Below are positions 9,544-17,765 of a stretch of 51,508 nt of DNA, in pieces. The DNA is taken from assembly GCF_022229015.1 (NCBI RefSeq), contig NZ_JAKKFF010000571.1:9-51516 (forward strand). The letters run 5' to 3'. The notes beneath the pieces are model-generated. The model saw only the letters and a program-made list of their open reading frames with translations, was not told the origin of the DNA and searched no databases. Positions within the stretch are counted from its first letter, which is position 1. Every line of letters begins with the position of its first letter. The translations under genes and the position numbers were made by a program. The stretch is from Micromonospora foliorum (GTDB taxonomy: Bacteria; Actinomycetota; Actinomycetes; Mycobacteriales; Micromonosporaceae).

Positions 9544-11591
9544 GGGACATCGCTGGCACCGCGGCGTGCATCGACGGGAACACCTTCATGGTGTCCGACG
9601 CCAGCGGCGATGTGGAGTCGTCCCCGAGCACCCCGGTCGGACTCTTCGCGGCCGACACGCGCTTCCTGTCCCGCTGGCGGCTCACCGTCAACGGCGAGTG
9701 CATGACCGCGCTGTCGGTGGACGACAGCCAGTACTTCGAGGTCACGTTCTTCGTGGTGCCGGGCGCGGCGGTGGACTACGTGGAGGCCGACGTGTCGGCC
9801 ATTCGGCGTCGGCGCATCGGCCCGGACCTCACCGAGTCGCTGACGATCTTCAACTACGGCGAGCGGGACATGACGCTCGACGTGCGCCTCGAGGTGGCGG
9901 CCGACTTCGCCGACATCTTCGAGATCAAGTTCGACATCGGTGACAAGACCGGCGCTTACTACACCCACGTCGGCGCGGACGAGTTGCGCCTGGGTTACCG
10001 GCGCGGCACCTACCGACGTGAGGTCGTCGTGTCGGCGAGTGAGCCGGCGGAGTTCGACCAGGGCGGCCTTCGGTTCTCGGTCCGGCTGCGCCCCGGGCAG
10101 CAGTGGTCCACCCGGTTGCAGGCCGCCATGCTGGCGCTGCGCCCGGACGGCGTCGACCTGCGCGAGGCCCTGCGCGCCCTTCGACCGGACGACTCCACGC
10201 TGCCCACGAGCGTGCAGGCCTGGGTTGCGGCGGCTCCGACCCTGGACACCGACAGTGTGGCCCTCCAGCAGGTCTACCACCGCAGCCTGGTGGACCTGGC
10301 GGCGCTGCGCTTCGCCCCGCTCTCGCTCAGTGGCGCGAGCGTGCCCGCGGCCGGGTTGCCCTGGTTCATGACCCTGTTCGGTCGCGACAGCCTGTTGACC
10401 TGCCTGCAGACCCTGCCCGTCGCCCCGTCGCTGACCCCACCGACACTGCGGATCCTCGCGTCGCTGCAGGGCGCCCGGACCGACGACGTGTTGGAGGAGG
10501 ACCCGGGCCGGATCCTGCACGAGCTGCGCTACGGGGAGTCGGCCGCGTTCGAGGAGCAGCCGCACTCCCCCTACTACGGCACGGTGGACGCCTCACCGCT
10601 GTTCGTGGTGCTGCTCGACGAGTACGAACGCTGGAGCGGCGACACCGCGCTGGTGATGGAGTTGGAGCAGGAGGCCCGCGCCGCCCTGGCCTGGATCGAC
10701 CTGTACGCGGACCTGACCTCCACCGGCTACGTCTGGTACCAGCGACGCAACCGCGCCACAGGCCTGGACAACCAGTGCTGGAAGGACTCCTGGGACAGCA
10801 TCTCCTACGCCGACGGCCGGCTGCCGGGCTTCCCGAGGGCCACCTGCGAAACCCAGGGGTACGCCTACGACGCCAAGATCCGAGGAGCACGGTTGGCCCG
10901 TACCGTCTGGGGTGACCCTGCCTTCGCCGAGCGGCTGGAGAGCGAGGCGGCGGCCCTGTACGACCGGTTCAACCGGGACTTCTGGCTTGAGGACCGCGGC
11001 TTCTACGCCCTCGCGCTCGACCACGACGGCACTCCCGTGGACAGCCTGTCGTCCAACATCGGGCACCTGTTGTGGAGCGGCATCGTGCCACCGGAGCGGG
11101 CTGCCCGGGTGGTCGAGCACCTGATGGGTCCGGCGCTCTTCTCCGGGTGGGGGGTACGGACGTTCGCCGAGGGGCAGCGGCGTTACAACCCGCTCGGCTA
11201 CCACAACGGCACGGTCTGGCCGTTCGACAACTCGTTCATCGCCTGGGGTCTGCGCCGTTACGGGTTCAGCAACGAGGCGGCCCGCATCGCCGAGGGCATC
11301 CTCTCCGCCGCCACCTACTTCGAGGGTCGGCTACCCGAGGCGTTCGGCGGGTTCGACCGCGACACCACCCGGTTCCCGATCCGGTACCCGACCGCCGGCA
11401 GTCCGCAGGCGTGGTCCAGCGGCGCCTCCATGCTGCTGATCCGCACCATGCTCGGTATCAACCCGCACGATGACCACCTGGCCGTGGACCCCGCGCTGCC
11501 GGCCACCTTCGGGCGGATCGCGCTCCTGGACATCCCCGGCCGTTGGGGCAAGCGCGACGCGTTCGCCCGCCAACGCCCCGACCAGCTCTAG
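9540..11591 (+). CDS. Glycogen debranching enzyme-type amylo-alpha-1,6-glucosidase
   Basis: The 683-aa enzyme has the bacterial glycogen-debranching N-terminal beta domain (FMVSDASGDVESS, GLFAADTRFLSRWRL, about 1-210), then an (alpha/alpha)6-barrel of the GH15/GH63 type. Barrel motifs visible are PWFMTLFGRDSLL, the HELRYGE helix, QCWKDSWDSI, and YNPLGYHNGTVWPFDNSFIAWGL near the C terminus. The expected role is hydrolysis of alpha-1,6-linked glucose in glycogen or of related alpha-linked glycosides. It is coupled by a 4-bp overlap to the SCP2-like gene. Together with treY-treZ at the right end, it shows storage-glucan metabolism in the region. Confidence 0.9.
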   Translation: MRDIAGTAACIDGNTFMVSDASGDVESSPSTPVGLFAADTRFLSRWRLTVNGECMTALSVDDSQYFEVTFFVVPGAAVDYVEADVSAIRRRRIGPDLTESLTIFNYGERDMTLDVRLEVAADFADIFEIKFDIGDKTGAYYTHVGADELRLGYRRGTYRREVVVSASEPAEFDQGGLRFSVRLRPGQQWSTRLQAAMLALRPDGVDLREALRALRPDDSTLPTSVQAWVAAAPTLDTDSVALQQVYHRSLVDLAALRFAPLSLSGASVPAAGLPWFMTLFGRDSLLTCLQTLPVAPSLTPPTLRILASLQGARTDDVLEEDPGRILHELRYGESAAFEEQPHSPYYGTVDASPLFVVLLDEYERWSGDTALVMELEQEARAALAWIDLYADLTSTGYVWYQRRNRATGLDNQCWKDSWDSISYADGRLPGFPRATCETQGYAYDAKIRGARLARTVWGDPAFAERLESEAAALYDRFNRDFWLEDRGFYALALDHDGTPVDSLSSNIGHLLWSGIVPPERAARVVEHLMGPALFSGWGVRTFAEGQRRYNPLGYHNGTVWPFDNSFIAWGLRRYGFSNEAARIAEGILSAATYFEGRLPEAFGGFDRDTTRFPIRYPTAGSPQAWSSGASMLLIRTMLGINPHDDHLAVDPALPATFGRIALLDIPGRWGKRDAFARQRPDQL

Positions 11592-11594
11592 CGA

Positions 11595-11612
11595 CACCGT
11601 CAGCCGACGGTG
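11595..11612 (+). terminator. Weak hairpin between convergent genes
   Basis: CACCGTC at 11595-11601 and GACGGTG at 11606-11612 form a 7-bp stem with loop AGCC, four bases after the debranching stop. No T-run follows, so termination is only plausible. Confidence 0.35.
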
Positions 11613-11669
11613 AGGCCGCCCTGCCGGCCCACCGCACGCGCTCCCGGCAGAACGACAGGCCGGCGGGAT

Positions 11670-12629
11670 TCAGAGCGAACCGACGGCAGGCCCGGCGGCG
11701 CGGAAGGTGCGCCGGTACGCGTCCGGCGGCACACCGACGGTGCGGTGGAAGTGTCGGCGCAGCGTGGCGGCGGTGCCCATGCCGGCCGCCTCGGCGATGA
11801 CGTCGATGCTGTCGTCGGTGTTCTCCAACAGCTCCTGGGCGCGGCGGATCCGCTGCGTCGACAGCCACAGCAGTGGGGTGGTGCCGGTGGCCGACCGGAA
11901 GTGGCGGGCCAGGTTGCGTGAGCTCATGTTCGCCTGCCGGGCCAGGTCCTCGACGGTCAGCGGCCGGTCCAGGCGGGCCAGCGCCCAGGGGAGCAGGGTG
12001 GCGAGCGGGTGGTCGTCGCGGGCGGGCACCGGGGTGGTGACGTACTGGGCCTGACCACCGGCGCGGTGCGGAGGCACGACGAGGCGGCGGGCCACGGCGT
12101 TGGCGACCGTCGAGCCGTGGTCGCGGCGGATCAGGTGCAGGCACAGGTCGATCGCGGCGGCCTTGCCGGCGGAGGCGAGCACGGTGCCGTTGTCGACGTA
12201 GAGCACGTCCGGGTCGACCCGTACCCGGGGATAGCGGGCGGCCAGCACCTCGGTGTGGGCCCAGTGCGTGGTGGCCCGCAGCCCGTCGAGCACGCCGGCG
12301 GCGGCCAGCACGAACGCGCCGGTGCACAGCGAGACCAGCCGGGCGCCCGCCCGGTGCGCCGCGCGGACCGCGTCCAGCAGGTCGGGGGGTACGTCCGCGT
12401 CGACGTCCTCGACCGACGGGATGATCACGGTCTCGGCGCGGGCGAGGCGGTCCAGGCCGTCGTCGGGCGCCACCAGGAAGCGGCCGATCCGGACCGGACC
12501 GGGGCCGCAGACCACCACGTCGTACCAGGGGTCGGCCAGGCCGGAGGGGTCGTGGGCGAAGACCTCGCAGGCCAGGGCCAGCTCGAAATGCAGCATCCCG
12601 TCGGTGGCGGCGATCGCGACAAGGGCCAT
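11670..12629 (-). CDS. GlxA-family AraC-type transcriptional regulator
   Basis: The 319-aa regulator has an N-terminal DJ-1/PfpI-like domain (about 1-165) with the nucleophile-elbow string SLCTGAFVLAAAGVLDG and the THW segment after it. The C-terminal AraC DNA-binding domain has two helix-turn-helix units (LTVEDLARQANMSSRNLARHFRSATG and IDVIAEAAGMGTAATLRRHFHRTVG). ATG 12629 begins the conserved MALVAI strand; longer upstream frames run through the neighbouring gene. It is divergent from the reductase at 12723 with a 93-bp spacer, so it probably controls that gene. The effector is unknown. Confidence 0.93.
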   Translation of the reverse strand: MALVAIAATDGMLHFELALACEVFAHDPSGLADPWYDVVVCGPGPVRIGRFLVAPDDGLDRLARAETVIIPSVEDVDADVPPDLLDAVRAAHRAGARLVSLCTGAFVLAAAGVLDGLRATTHWAHTEVLAARYPRVRVDPDVLYVDNGTVLASAGKAAAIDLCLHLIRRDHGSTVANAVARRLVVPPHRAGGQAQYVTTPVPARDDHPLATLLPWALARLDRPLTVEDLARQANMSSRNLARHFRSATGTTPLLWLSTQRIRRAQELLENTDDSIDVIAEAAGMGTAATLRRHFHRTVGVPPDAYRRTFRAAGPAVGSL

Positions 12630-12722
12630 GTCCGAAACTGTACGCGAGTTGGCGTTTCCGACACTGGCCGGTCGCCGGCCGCTGCGGAAGGCTGGTCCCA
12701 GTCGATCTTCGAGGAGGCAGCG

Positions 12723-13736
12723 ATGGGCTACAACGTGGCGGTTTTCGGGGCGTACGGGCACACCGGACGGTTCGTGGTGACGGAGTTGCGCGAGCGCGGG
12801 TTCGACGCGCTGCCGGTGGGCCGCGACCCGCGCCGGCTGGCGGCGTTCGGGCTCCCCTACCGGGTGGCGTCGGCCGACGATCCGGCCTCGCTCGACGCGG
12901 CGCTGAACGGCGTGGACGCGGTCGTCAACTGCGCCGGCCCGTTCGCGTCGACCGCCGCCGGCGTGACCGAGGCCGCGCTGCGCGCCGGCATCCCGTACGT
13001 GGACGTGGCGGCCGAGATCGAGGCCAACCTCGACACGTTCACGCACTTCACCGAACGCGCCCGGGCGGCCGGCGTCGCGGTGGTCCCGGCGATGGCCTTC
13101 TTCGGTGGGCTCGGGGACCTGCTCGCGACGACGGCGATGGGCGACTGGACGTCGGCCGACGAGGCGCACGTCGCGTACGGACTGAGCAGCTGGCACCCGA
13201 CGGCCGGGACGGTCGCCGCGGGCGTCGTCTCCCGCGAGCGCCGCGCCGGCCGCCGGGTCCGCTACACCGGCGGCCGGTTGGAGTACCACTCCGACGAGCG
13301 GGACCTGCCGAGGGTGGACTGGGACTTCCCCGCGCCGCTGGGCCGGCGCACCGTCCTCGGTGGGTTCACCATGGCCGACGTCGTGACCATCCCCCGTCAT
13401 TTGGCCATCCCCGAGGTCCGCACGTACATGAGCGTCGACGCCGCCACCGACCTGGCCGCCGCGGCGGCACCGGTCGCGGTCGACGAGCGGGGCCGGTCAG
13501 CGCAGACGTTCACGGTCGACGTCATCGTGCGTCGCGGCGACACGCGCCGCCGCGTCGTGGCGAGTGGCCGCGACATCTACGCGGTCAGCGCGCCCCTGGC
13601 CGTGGAGGCGGTCCGGCGCATCCTCGACGGTCGGACGAGGACGAGCGGCGTCGCCTCCGCGGGCGAGATGTTCGACGCGCCCGACTTCCTGCGCGCACTG
13701 TCGCCAGTGGTCGCCGTCGAACTGGTCGACGACTGA
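12723..13736 (+). CDS. Saccharopine dehydrogenase-like NAD(P)-binding oxidoreductase
   Basis: This 337-aa protein begins with a Rossmann dinucleotide site, VAVFGAYGHTG (residues 5-15). The saccharopine-dehydrogenase/trans-enoyl-reductase pattern follows: VNCAGPFASTA, GIPYVDVAAE and VVPAMAFFGGLGDLLA. Relatives include lipid enoyl reductases and many uncharacterised oxidoreductases; true lysine-pathway saccharopine dehydrogenase is unlikely. A GAGGAGG site 6 bp before ATG 12723 fixes the start. The GlxA regulator is transcribed away from it across 93 bp, suggesting a regulator-target pair. Confidence 0.87.
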   Translation: MGYNVAVFGAYGHTGRFVVTELRERGFDALPVGRDPRRLAAFGLPYRVASADDPASLDAALNGVDAVVNCAGPFASTAAGVTEAALRAGIPYVDVAAEIEANLDTFTHFTERARAAGVAVVPAMAFFGGLGDLLATTAMGDWTSADEAHVAYGLSSWHPTAGTVAAGVVSRERRAGRRVRYTGGRLEYHSDERDLPRVDWDFPAPLGRRTVLGGFTMADVVTIPRHLAIPEVRTYMSVDAATDLAAAAAPVAVDERGRSAQTFTVDVIVRRGDTRRRVVASGRDIYAVSAPLAVEAVRRILDGRTRTSGVASAGEMFDAPDFLRALSPVVAVELVDD

Positions 13737-13980
13737 GGAATTCGACCGCAATTCGTTACGCAAAATTCGTAATCAGTGAACCGGAACGCGGCGACGGGAC
13801 TTAAAAGAAACTTAAGGCTATAGGAGCGAAAAATTGTCATCCCGAGCCGACGCGCCGGCTGCCAGGGCATGTGCCGAACGGCCTCCTTAATTCTTTCCCC
13901 GCGAGTTGATGCAGGCCCCTGACGTGCACATACTTCCTTCGTCAGGAGCTTTGTCACCGACTCGAAGGAAACCACTGGTA
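13737..13980 (+). promoter_or_regulatory. AT-rich leader region upstream of secreted CBM-DUF1996 gene
   Basis: This 244-bp gap is far richer in A/T than its surroundings. AATTCG occurs three times (13739-13744, 13750-13755, 13764-13769), and ACTTAA twice near 13799-13813. An AGGAGCG ribosome-site-like string (13822-13828) precedes a possible TTG-started 18-codon frame ending at the TAA near 13888. This looks like a regulated promoter and leader, but no known riboswitch was recognised. Confidence 0.4.
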
Positions 13981-15483
13981 ATGCGGACTCCCCCCGCGCA
14001 TGTCGCACCGCCGGACCGGGCGCGAAAGCGTCGTCGCCTCGCCCGCATCACGCTCGCCTCCGCGGTTGTCGCCGCGCTGGCCGGCAGTGGCATCTACATC
14101 GCCGGCGCCCAGGCCGAAGTGGTCGCCGTGCCCGGCCGGGTGCAGGCCGAGACCTTCGCGGCGCAGTCCGGGGCGCAGACCGAGGGCACCGGCGACGCCG
14201 ACGGCGGCCGGAACGTCGGCTGGCTGGCCAGCGGCGACTGGCTGCGCTACGACGGTGTGACGCTGACGGGCGTCGACCTGACGGCCCGGGTCGCCTCGCA
14301 CAACGCCGCCGGCGGCACTGTCGAGTTGCGCCTCGGCGCGCAGAACGGTCAACTGCTGGCCAGCTTCCCGATCGCCCAGACCGGTGGCTGGCAGAGGTGG
14401 AAGACCGTCACCGCGACGGCGTCCGCTCTGCCGGCGGGCGCGCAGACCGTCTTCGCCGTCATGAAGAGCACCTCGACGTCGGACTTCGTGAACCTGAACT
14501 GGTTCACGTTCGGCCCGGTGACGGGCACGTCGGGCACGCCGAGCACGTCGGCCGCCCCGGTCCCCTCGGCCACGCCGAGTTCCACCGCGTCCGCGTCCCC
14601 GTCGACGTCCGTCCCGCCGAGCGCGCCGGCCGGCGGCTGGGTGCCGGTCGACCAGGCCAAGTGGAACAGGGAACTGGCCGCCTTCAACGCCATCACGCCG
14701 AAGGCGGTGCCGCCGGGCACCACCCGGGTTCCCGAGTTCCACACCGACTGCGGCGTCGCGAACTCCGCCCCGGACGACCCGATCGTCCTACCTGGTCTCT
14801 CGGGCGCCTCACACATGCACACCTTCTTCGGCCCGAAGATCGACGCTCTCACGACGACGGAGAAGCTGTTCGCCGCGCCGAACACCTGCAACGCCCCCGG
14901 GGACAAGAGCGCCTACTGGACTCCGGAGCTGCGCAAGGACGGCAAGGCCGTGCCAATCAAGAGCATGCGCATCTACTACGGCTCGCGGGTCAAGGACCCG
15001 TCGACCGTCAAGCCCTTCCCGCCGGGCCTGGTGGTGGTCGAAGGCGACGCCAAGCGGCAGGTGGACACGCCGAAGAACGCCGGTAGCAACCAGTTCTGGT
15101 GCGCGGGCAGCGCCGAGATCGGCCGCAGCGCCGACGGCAACTGGCCGAAGTGCGCCCCCGGGGGCAACCTGATCTTCCAGCTCGTGTTCAAGGACTGCTG
15201 GGACGGCAAGAACATCGACTCCCCCGATCACAAGTCGCACATGGGCGACCCGGTGAACGGCGTCTGCACCGGCAACTACCCGGTGGCCGTGCCGGACCTT
15301 TCCTTCATGGTCAACTATGAGTCGCTGGGCGGCGACGGCCTCAGCCTCTCCTCCGGCAAGCCGTCCTCGATGCACGGCGACTTCATGAACGCCTGGGAGC
15401 CGGAGCGTCTTGGTGACCTGGTGAAGTCCTGCCTCAACCAGAACGCCAAGTGCGGCGTCGACACGACCTTCGCCGGCGGCTGA
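13981..15483 (+). CDS. Secreted CBM6-like and DUF1996 protein
   Basis: The 500-aa protein has a basic N terminus (RARKRRRLAR) and one hydrophobic helix ending near IAGAQAEV, a Sec-type leader. Residues about 45-180 form a CBM6-like carbohydrate-binding module (VQAETFAAQSGAQTE, GDWLRYDGV, FVNLNWFTF). A Ser/Thr/Pro/Ala linker (about 182-215) joins it to a DUF1996 domain with the marker GASHMHTFFG and many Cys. DUF1996 is common in fungal and actinomycete secreted proteins; its activity is unproven, but polysaccharide association is likely. ATG 13981 has a GAAGGAAA site upstream. A strong hairpin terminator follows. Confidence 0.88.
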   Translation: MRTPPAHVAPPDRARKRRRLARITLASAVVAALAGSGIYIAGAQAEVVAVPGRVQAETFAAQSGAQTEGTGDADGGRNVGWLASGDWLRYDGVTLTGVDLTARVASHNAAGGTVELRLGAQNGQLLASFPIAQTGGWQRWKTVTATASALPAGAQTVFAVMKSTSTSDFVNLNWFTFGPVTGTSGTPSTSAAPVPSATPSSTASASPSTSVPPSAPAGGWVPVDQAKWNRELAAFNAITPKAVPPGTTRVPEFHTDCGVANSAPDDPIVLPGLSGASHMHTFFGPKIDALTTTEKLFAAPNTCNAPGDKSAYWTPELRKDGKAVPIKSMRIYYGSRVKDPSTVKPFPPGLVVVEGDAKRQVDTPKNAGSNQFWCAGSAEIGRSADGNWPKCAPGGNLIFQLVFKDCWDGKNIDSPDHKSHMGDPVNGVCTGNYPVAVPDLSFMVNYESLGGDGLSLSSGKPSSMHGDFMNAWEPERLGDLVKSCLNQNAKCGVDTTFAGG

Positions 15484-15499
15484 CCACCGCCTCCGTTTG

Positions 15500-15541
15500 T
15501 GACGGACGGCCCCCACGCCTGAGCGCGGGGGCCGTCCGTCA
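15500..15541. terminator. Bidirectional intrinsic terminator
   Basis: A perfect 15-bp stem (TGACGGACGGCCCCC at 15500-15514 with its complement at 15527-15541) encloses a 12-nt loop that can itself pair ACGC with GCG. It lies between convergent genes ending at 15483 (+) and 15571 (-), so it can serve both. No long T-run follows, as is common in high-GC actinomycetes. Confidence 0.85.
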
Positions 15542-15570
15542 TCACACCCGACCTGATCAGGCCGTGATGG

Positions 15571-16065
15571 TCAGAGAACCACGTTGACCCCGTTGGCCTT
15601 GCACGCGGCGCTGACGTCCTTGCCGGCCTTCTCGAAGACCGGGTTGTCGGCGGCGGTCGCCGGGTCCGCCGCGGCCGCGGCCTTGGCCGCTTCGGCGCCG
15701 AAGGTCCGCACGGCATCGGCCAGCTTGCCGTCGCCGGTCGCGGCGACCGCGGTCACCTTCTGCTCCAGCCCGGTCAGGATCTTCTTGAAGTCCGCCGCCG
15801 ACGGCTCGCCGGTCGTGACGACCTTCACCATCTCGGCCCGCATCTCGTCGCTGGCCTTCTTCACCGCCTCGCAGAGCTGCTTGTCGGTCGCCGCGCCCCC
15901 CGCGGGTGACGAGGCGGGCGTGGCGGCAGCGGAGGTGGCCACCGCGGACGTGGCAGCGGGCGTGGTGGATCCGGCGGTGGTGGCCTTGTCACTGTCGCCA
16001 CAGGCGGCGAGGGCTGTCGTAACGGCGAGGATCAACATGGCGGAAGCAAGACGGGAAGATTTCAC
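15571..16065 (-). CDS. Small secreted lipoprotein, unknown function
   Basis: This 164-aa product has a lipoprotein leader, MKSSRLASAMLILAVTTALAAC, with lipid attachment at Cys22. A low-complexity Ala/Thr/Ser/Pro linker (about 28-58) follows, then a helical domain with one Cys near residue 65 (LCEAVKKA) and one near the C terminus (SAACKANG). These two Cys probably form a disulfide. Nothing identifies a function; such small extracytoplasmic lipoproteins are frequent in Micromonospora. The gene converges with the DUF1996 gene and shares its terminator, and is divergent from the carbonic anhydrase gene. Confidence 0.8.
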   Translation of the reverse strand: MKSSRLASAMLILAVTTALAACGDSDKATTAGSTTPAATSAVATSAAATPASSPAGGAATDKQLCEAVKKASDEMRAEMVKVVTTGEPSAADFKKILTGLEQKVTAVAATGDGKLADAVRTFGAEAAKAAAAADPATAADNPVFEKAGKDVSAACKANGVNVVL

Positions 16066-16207
16066 GGACGCGGACGATAGCCGAAGTCCAAACGATGATC
16101 AATTCTCCGACGCCCGCCTCACCCACCGATCAGCAGAGGGCGGCAACCTTTGTGGACGGCGGGCTGGTAGGAAGAGGCGAGTTTGCCTCACCCTCAGGGA
16201 GATGATC

Positions 16208-16918
16208 GTGGCACGTTCCCACCTGTCCCGCCGTTCGCTGCTGACCGCCGGTGGCGCCGCCGCCGTGGCGCTCGGCGCGGCCGCGGCCAGCCCGTCCGCC
16301 GCTACCGCCGCACCAGCCGACAACCCGGTCGACACGCCGGCGGAGGCGCTGCGTCGGCTGCTGGCCGGCAACCGGCGGTTCACCTCCGGCCACGGCCGGC
16401 ACCCGCACCAGGGCCTGACCGACCTGCACCGGCTCGCCGCCGGTCAGCACCCGTTCGCCATCACCGTCGGCTGCGCGGACTCCCGGGTGGCCCCCGAGGT
16501 GCTCTTCGACCAGGGGCTTGGTGACCTGTTCGACAACCGGGTGGCCGGCAACATCGTCGACGACCTGCTGCTCGGCAGCGTCGAGTTCGCGGTGGAGGAG
16601 TTCGGCAGCCTGCTGATCGTCGTCCTCGGCCACGAACGCTGCGGCGCGATCACCGCCACCATCGACGCCATCCACACCGGCGGCACGGCACCCGGGCACA
16701 TCGGCACCATCGTGGACGCCCTGCGCCCGGTCGTCGAGCCGGTGCTGGACCAGCCCGGCGACCCGGTGGAGAACGGCGTGCGCGCCAACATCGCCGCGCA
16801 GGTGCAGGCGCTCAGCGCGCGCAGCACGATCATCGCCGAGAAGGTGCACGAGGGCGCGCTGCGCGTGGTGGGCGCCCGCTACGACCTGGACAACGGGCGG
16901 GTCTCGCTGGTGGCCTGA
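16208..16918 (+). CDS. Tat-exported beta-class carbonic anhydrase
   Basis: This 236-aa beta-carbonic anhydrase interconverts CO2 and bicarbonate. Zinc ligands are Cys89 (GCADSRV), His142 and Cys145 (GHERCGAI); the Asp91-Arg93 dyad and DNRVAGN are also present. An N-terminal twin-arginine leader (SHLSRRSLLTAGGAAAV) predicts folded export by Tat, giving an extracytoplasmic enzyme. GTG 16208 is preferred because AGGGAG lies 7 bp upstream; ATG 16202 would sit directly against that site. Convergent with the membrane gene at 16924, only 5 bp away. Confidence 0.93.
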   Translation: MARSHLSRRSLLTAGGAAAVALGAAAASPSAATAAPADNPVDTPAEALRRLLAGNRRFTSGHGRHPHQGLTDLHRLAAGQHPFAITVGCADSRVAPEVLFDQGLGDLFDNRVAGNIVDDLLLGSVEFAVEEFGSLLIVVLGHERCGAITATIDAIHTGGTAPGHIGTIVDALRPVVEPVLDQPGDPVENGVRANIAAQVQALSARSTIIAEKVHEGALRVVGARYDLDNGRVSLVA

Positions 16919-16923
16919 GCCCG

Positions 16924-17580
16924 TCACCCGATCCTGGGCAATCCGGGCGGCGACGCTGGTCGGTCATCCACTGACATCGACCAGCGTCGCCGGTCGCGTC
17001 GCGGCAGCCGGGTGCGGCGGTAGTAGGACCACCCGACCAGTGGCAACGCGACCGTCCAGGCCAGCAGGAGCGGGAGGCCGATGAGGACACCGGTCGGGGT
17101 GAAGATGTCCTCCGCGCTCGGCTCCGCCAGGTCCGCGGTGAACTGCCAGGGCAGGGTCGCCGAGTAGCCGATCATCAGGGCGGATCCCAGCACCGTCGGC
17201 GTCAGCGGCAACCACGGTGGCACCCGACTTCCGCGCAGCCACGGCACCCACCGGGGGAAGACCACACCCCAGTCCTTGATGAGTCCCAACGCCAGGAGGC
17301 CACCGAGCCCGGCGAGGACGCACAGCAGACCCAGGTAGAACGCGCCGGCCGGCAGGCCCAGGAAACCGTCGACCGGGTGGTCCCCCACCCCGGGCCCGCG
17401 ACCGTGGTACCACTCGCGGAATGGACCGGGGTTGGCGAACAGCGGGATGCCGAGGATCCATGGCACGTGCAGCGGGATGAAGCCCAGCACGGGGGCGATC
17501 CATGCCACCTGACCGGCTCGGCGGGCCCATGGCGGCGGTGGCGGGGCGGGCAGGGCGATGGGACTTGGTGTTCGAGTCAC
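16924..17580 (-). CDS. Polytopic membrane protein, unknown function
   Basis: The 218-aa product has a Pro-rich start (LPAPPPPPWARR) and about four or five hydrophobic helices: QVAWIAPVLGFIPLHVPWILG, FYLGLLCVLAGLGGLLALGL, TVLGSALMIGYSATLPW and GVLIGLPLLLAWTVALPLVGW. It ends in a basic tail. GTG 17580 is chosen because GGAG lies 8 bp upstream; the frame is open to 17706 but that stretch lacks a site. No enzymatic motif is seen. It is divergent from the DUF418 gene at 17766, also a membrane protein. Confidence 0.75.
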   Translation of the reverse strand: MTRTPSPIALPAPPPPPWARRAGQVAWIAPVLGFIPLHVPWILGIPLFANPGPFREWYHGRGPGVGDHPVDGFLGLPAGAFYLGLLCVLAGLGGLLALGLIKDWGVVFPRWVPWLRGSRVPPWLPLTPTVLGSALMIGYSATLPWQFTADLAEPSAEDIFTPTGVLIGLPLLLAWTVALPLVGWSYYRRTRLPRRDRRRWSMSVDDRPASPPGLPRIG

Positions 17581-17765
17581 GGCGTCATCTCCATCAACGG
17601 TGGGCGTTGGCACCTCCGAGATCACCGTGGCCGAACGGCGAGACGAGCGGATCGCCGCGCGGAGGGAATCGCCTCCCCTCACTCGGGGATGGCGTCTTTT
17701 CGTCACGACGGCGCGTGTGACGAAAACACTTCCGGGCGGCGGGCCACGCTCCGGAGGCTGGACCC

